From the NCBI GenBank assembly GCA_015222295.1, contig JADFUZ010000110.1:1-7710 (forward strand): a DNA stretch of 7,710 bases, in the 5' to 3' direction. Below the pieces are notes generated by a model that was not told the DNA's origin, did no database searches, and saw only the letters and a list, made by a program, of their open reading frames with translations. The stretch comes from Chloroflexota bacterium (GTDB taxonomy: Bacteria > Chloroflexota > Dehalococcoidia > GIF9 > AB-539-J10). Of this stretch, positions 5,719-7,710 are shown one piece after another. Position 1 is the stretch's first letter, and each line of letters begins with the position of its first letter. The translations under genes and the position numbers were made by a program.

Positions 5719-6894
5719 ATGAGCATTTCGAGCAGAGAGCGATTCCTGGGCATCTGTCGATTTGAGAGGCCGGGTGACTTATTCCTGATGACTCCATACT
5801 TCCACGACTTCTGGGCTCGAACGCTGGAGGAGTGGGTGAGACAGGGTGCCCCGCAGCAAATAGTGGACAATCGCTTTCGTGGGACCTACTTTCAGTTGGA
5901 CCATATACGGATGCTGCGTGAGATCAGCCTGGGGACATTCATGGATAGGAGAATCGATATCGGCGGAGCCGCTTACGTGTACGAAATCCCGCCCATAGTT
6001 CCCTGTTACGAGACGGAGTTCATATCACAGGACGAACACACAGTCACCCTGGTAAACGAAGGTGGCCAGAAGGTGAGAGTCTCCAAAGACAACCCTGAGA
6101 AGATGCCGACGTATCTGGACCACCCGGTCAAGGATAGGCCTTCTTGGGAGGAATACAAGAAGAGGTTGAATCCCGATACCCCTGAGCGCTGGCCTTCCGA
6201 CTGGGGCGACTACGTCCAGAAGATGAACAACAGGGACGAGCCGATCATGCTGAATGTGGGAGGGCTCTTTGGCTTTGTTCGGGAATGGATGGGGCTGGAA
6301 AGCTTGCTCTACATGTTCCACGATGATCCGGGCCTGGTAGAGGATATGATGGATCAGATAAGTTACCTGGAGGTTGAGGTGGTCAAGCGCGTGGTGAAGA
6401 ACATTAGGGTCGATTGTGCCATGTTCTGGGAGGATATGGCCTTTAAGACCGGCCCACTGATTTCGCCCGCCATGTTCGAGAAATTCATGGTGCCTCGCTA
6501 CCGAAAGCTCACAGACATACTTCACGGCAACGGTATCGATGTGGTCTTTGTTGACAGCGATGGGAATCTCAACGAGCTCATCCCGCTCTGGCTGAAGGCA
6601 GGTATCAACGGCTATTGGCCTCTGGAGTGCGCTGCGGCAAACGATGCTGTTGCGCTGAGAAGGAAGTACGGCAAAGATGTGATACTGGCCGGCAACATAG
6701 ACAAACGGGCGCTGCTGAAAGGGAGGGATGCTATCCGCGAGGAGGTCATGTCCAAGGTGCCATTTCTGCTGGAGTCCGGCGGCTACTTCCCGTCCGTGGA
6801 TCACCTTGTGCCGCCCGATGTGACGCTTGAGAACTATCGCTGCTTCATTAATACCCTGAGGGAGCTCGCTGGGCTTGGGGCACTGCCGGAATAG
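5719..6894 (+). CDS. URO-D-family methyltransferase (MtaA/MtbA/CmuA-like fold)
   Basis: This 391-residue protein has the uroporphyrinogen decarboxylase (URO-D) fold that corrinoid systems use for methyl transfer; a role in haem synthesis is unlikely given its neighbours. Visible landmarks are RERFLGICRFERPGD (6-20), WEDMAFKTGPLISPAMFEKF (237-256), VVFVDSDGNLNELIPLWLKAG (275-295), PLECAA (301-306), LAGNIDKRALLKG (323-335) and the end motif GGYFPSVDHLVPPDV (354-368). MtaA and MtbA bind zinc through HxC and a later Cys. Here the first site reads D279-S-D281 and the later Cys is missing; D279, C304 and H362 are possible metal or substrate ligands. The family is about 340-400 residues, so it is full length. 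AGGA (5706-5709) overlaps the stop of the corrinoid gene and lies 9 nt before the ATG. It may take the methyl group to an acceptor or be a second substrate methyltransferase. Confidence 0.88.
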   Translation: MSISSRERFLGICRFERPGDLFLMTPYFHDFWARTLEEWVRQGAPQQIVDNRFRGTYFQLDHIRMLREISLGTFMDRRIDIGGAAYVYEIPPIVPCYETEFISQDEHTVTLVNEGGQKVRVSKDNPEKMPTYLDHPVKDRPSWEEYKKRLNPDTPERWPSDWGDYVQKMNNRDEPIMLNVGGLFGFVREWMGLESLLYMFHDDPGLVEDMMDQISYLEVEVVKRVVKNIRVDCAMFWEDMAFKTGPLISPAMFEKFMVPRYRKLTDILHGNGIDVVFVDSDGNLNELIPLWLKAGINGYWPLECAAANDAVALRRKYGKDVILAGNIDKRALLKGRDAIREEVMSKVPFLLESGGYFPSVDHLVPPDVTLENYRCFINTLRELAGLGALPE

Positions 6895-6907
6895 TTACTC
6901 AGTTTAT

Positions 6908-7710
6908 CTATCCGATGGCATTGTCTGGGCTGAGGATGTTGTTGGGATCGAACAGCTCCTTTATTCCCTTCATCAACTCCCTTGATTTGTCATCGAAGCA
7001 GAGGTCCAGTTCGCAAAGCCTGGTCTTGCCAAGGCCATGCTCTCCGCTTATGACCCCGCCTAGCTTGATCGTCGCTTTGTATATCTCCCTCTTCACATCC
7101 CTGAGGATTCCTCTCTCCTTCAGGTCGGTCTTCATATTGGGATGCAAATTGCCATCTGCAGCATGGCCCAACACCGGGATATCCGTGTTAAAGCGCTCCG
7201 CGATTCTGTCTATCTCATCCAGGATTGTCGCTATCTGGGCGGGGGGTACGGTTATGTCCAGCGCGTCCGCAAGCAGGGGCTTCAGCGCTATGCCTACTTC
7301 GCTCCGGATTTTCAGAATATCCGCCTGCTCTTCCCGTCTCTCGGCAATCAGGGTGTCCACGGCGTTGTGTTCTTGGCAGATGGCAGATATCTGCTCGCAC
7401 TGGGAGTAGACCTCGTCTTCGCTGGTGCCCGCCAGGATTATTATCAGGTGCGCGTTGCCTTTGGCAGGTGGCCATTTGAGGCCCAGATGCTCAGCTGTGA
7501 TTTCCATTATTCGACGCTCAGTATATTCGACTGCCATTGGAATGATGCCGCTTTGCAGCATCTTGGGCACTGCGCTTATCGCCGCGTGCCGGTCATCGAA
7601 GGATATGATTAGCGTTGCCGTGCTGGCGAACCTGGGATACAGTCGCAGGATCGCCTTGGTTATGATGCCCAGGATTCCCTCGCTGTCTATCAGCAGATGC
7701 ATCAAGTCAA
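6908..7710 (-). CDS. GlcD-type FAD-linked oxidase, C-terminal part (5' end outside window)
   Basis: The frame is open to the right edge and shows the last 266 or so residues of a flavoprotein of the glycolate oxidase GlcD / D-lactate dehydrogenase family, which oxidises 2-hydroxy acids (usual length about 460). At the edge, DSEGILGIITKAILRLYP is the end of the FAD-binding PCMH domain. The FAD-oxidase C-terminal domain follows complete, with DITVPPAQI, HAADGNLHPN (canonical HxGDGNxHxN, with Ala for the first Gly) and GGVISGEHGLGKTR, ending ELFDPNNILSPDNAIG. The gene converges on the URO-D-family gene with a 13-nt gap. No GlcF-type Fe-S subunit lies downstream of it. The true start lies beyond the window, so the ATG/TTG codons near 7703 are internal. 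The substrate is unknown; a hydroxy acid linked to the neighbouring UxaA/HMGL-like enzymes would fit. Confidence 0.92.
   Translation of the reverse strand, partial: DLMHLLIDSEGILGIITKAILRLYPRFASTATLIISFDDRHAAISAVPKMLQSGIIPMAVEYTERRIMEITAEHLGLKWPPAKGNAHLIIILAGTSEDEVYSQCEQISAICQEHNAVDTLIAERREEQADILKIRSEVGIALKPLLADALDITVPPAQIATILDEIDRIAERFNTDIPVLGHAADGNLHPNMKTDLKERGILRDVKREIYKATIKLGGVISGEHGLGKTRLCELDLCFDDKSRELMKGIKELFDPNNILSPDNAIG

Noticed and set aside
6025..6804. 259-codon ORF on the minus strand
   Set aside because: It is antisense to the URO-D-family gene, whose own translation carries clear family motifs; the His/Val-rich antisense product does not.
6884..6920. Terminator between the convergent genes at 6894 and 6908
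   Set aside because: Only TGCC/GGCA plus GG/CC with a 3-nt bulge and a 22-nt loop can be drawn; there is no T-tract on either strand.

Overview
The window looks like a catabolic (accessory-metabolism) region from an anaerobic or facultatively anaerobic bacterium of moderate GC content. The gene set is corrinoid-dependent methyl transfer plus acid-processing enzymes: an MttB-family methyltransferase, a stand-alone corrinoid protein, a URO-D-family methyltransferase, an HMGL/isopropylmalate-synthase-like enzyme, a UxaA-type hydro-lyase and a GlcD-type flavoprotein. Such sets are common in Chloroflexota (Dehalococcoidia, Anaerolineae) and in sulfate-reducer-like Desulfobacterota. I lean towards one of these but cannot fix the phylum from the sequence. 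Two genes appear to start with TTG. I saw no rRNA, tRNA, CRISPR array, insertion sequence or phage gene.

Layout. A leftward (minus-strand) cluster reads from about 4850 down to the left edge: UxaA-type large subunit (3630-4781), HMGL-like acyltransferase/lyase (2328-3554), a 210-residue polytopic membrane protein (1590-2222), and an MttB-family methyltransferase (1-1358, C-terminus cut by the window). The last gene has its own good sigma70-like promoter. Each of the three gaps between these genes holds an inverted repeat. A 284-bp divergent control region (4782-5065) carries a leftward promoter overlapped by a small palindrome and a rightward perfect TATAAT box. It also holds a possible 21-codon leader ORF whose stop overlaps the Shine-Dalgarno of the next gene. 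The rightward pair is a corrinoid protein (5066-5707) and a URO-D-family methyltransferase (5719-6894), 11 nt apart. A GlcD-like FAD oxidase (6908 to the right edge, N-terminus cut) converges on them with a 13-nt gap.

How the parts may work together (inference). The MttB-like enzyme would move a methyl group from a quaternary amine or related substrate to the corrinoid protein. The URO-D-like protein would then load or unload that corrinoid, passing the methyl to an unseen acceptor. The HMGL-like enzyme plus the UxaA-type hydro-lyase resemble a condense-then-dehydrate (or the reverse) module for a hydroxy acid, and the FAD oxidase would oxidise a 2-hydroxy acid. No corrinoid activator (RamA-like), no SAF-domain small subunit for the UxaA protein and no GlcF-type Fe-S partner is visible. 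The substrate cannot be named from this window.
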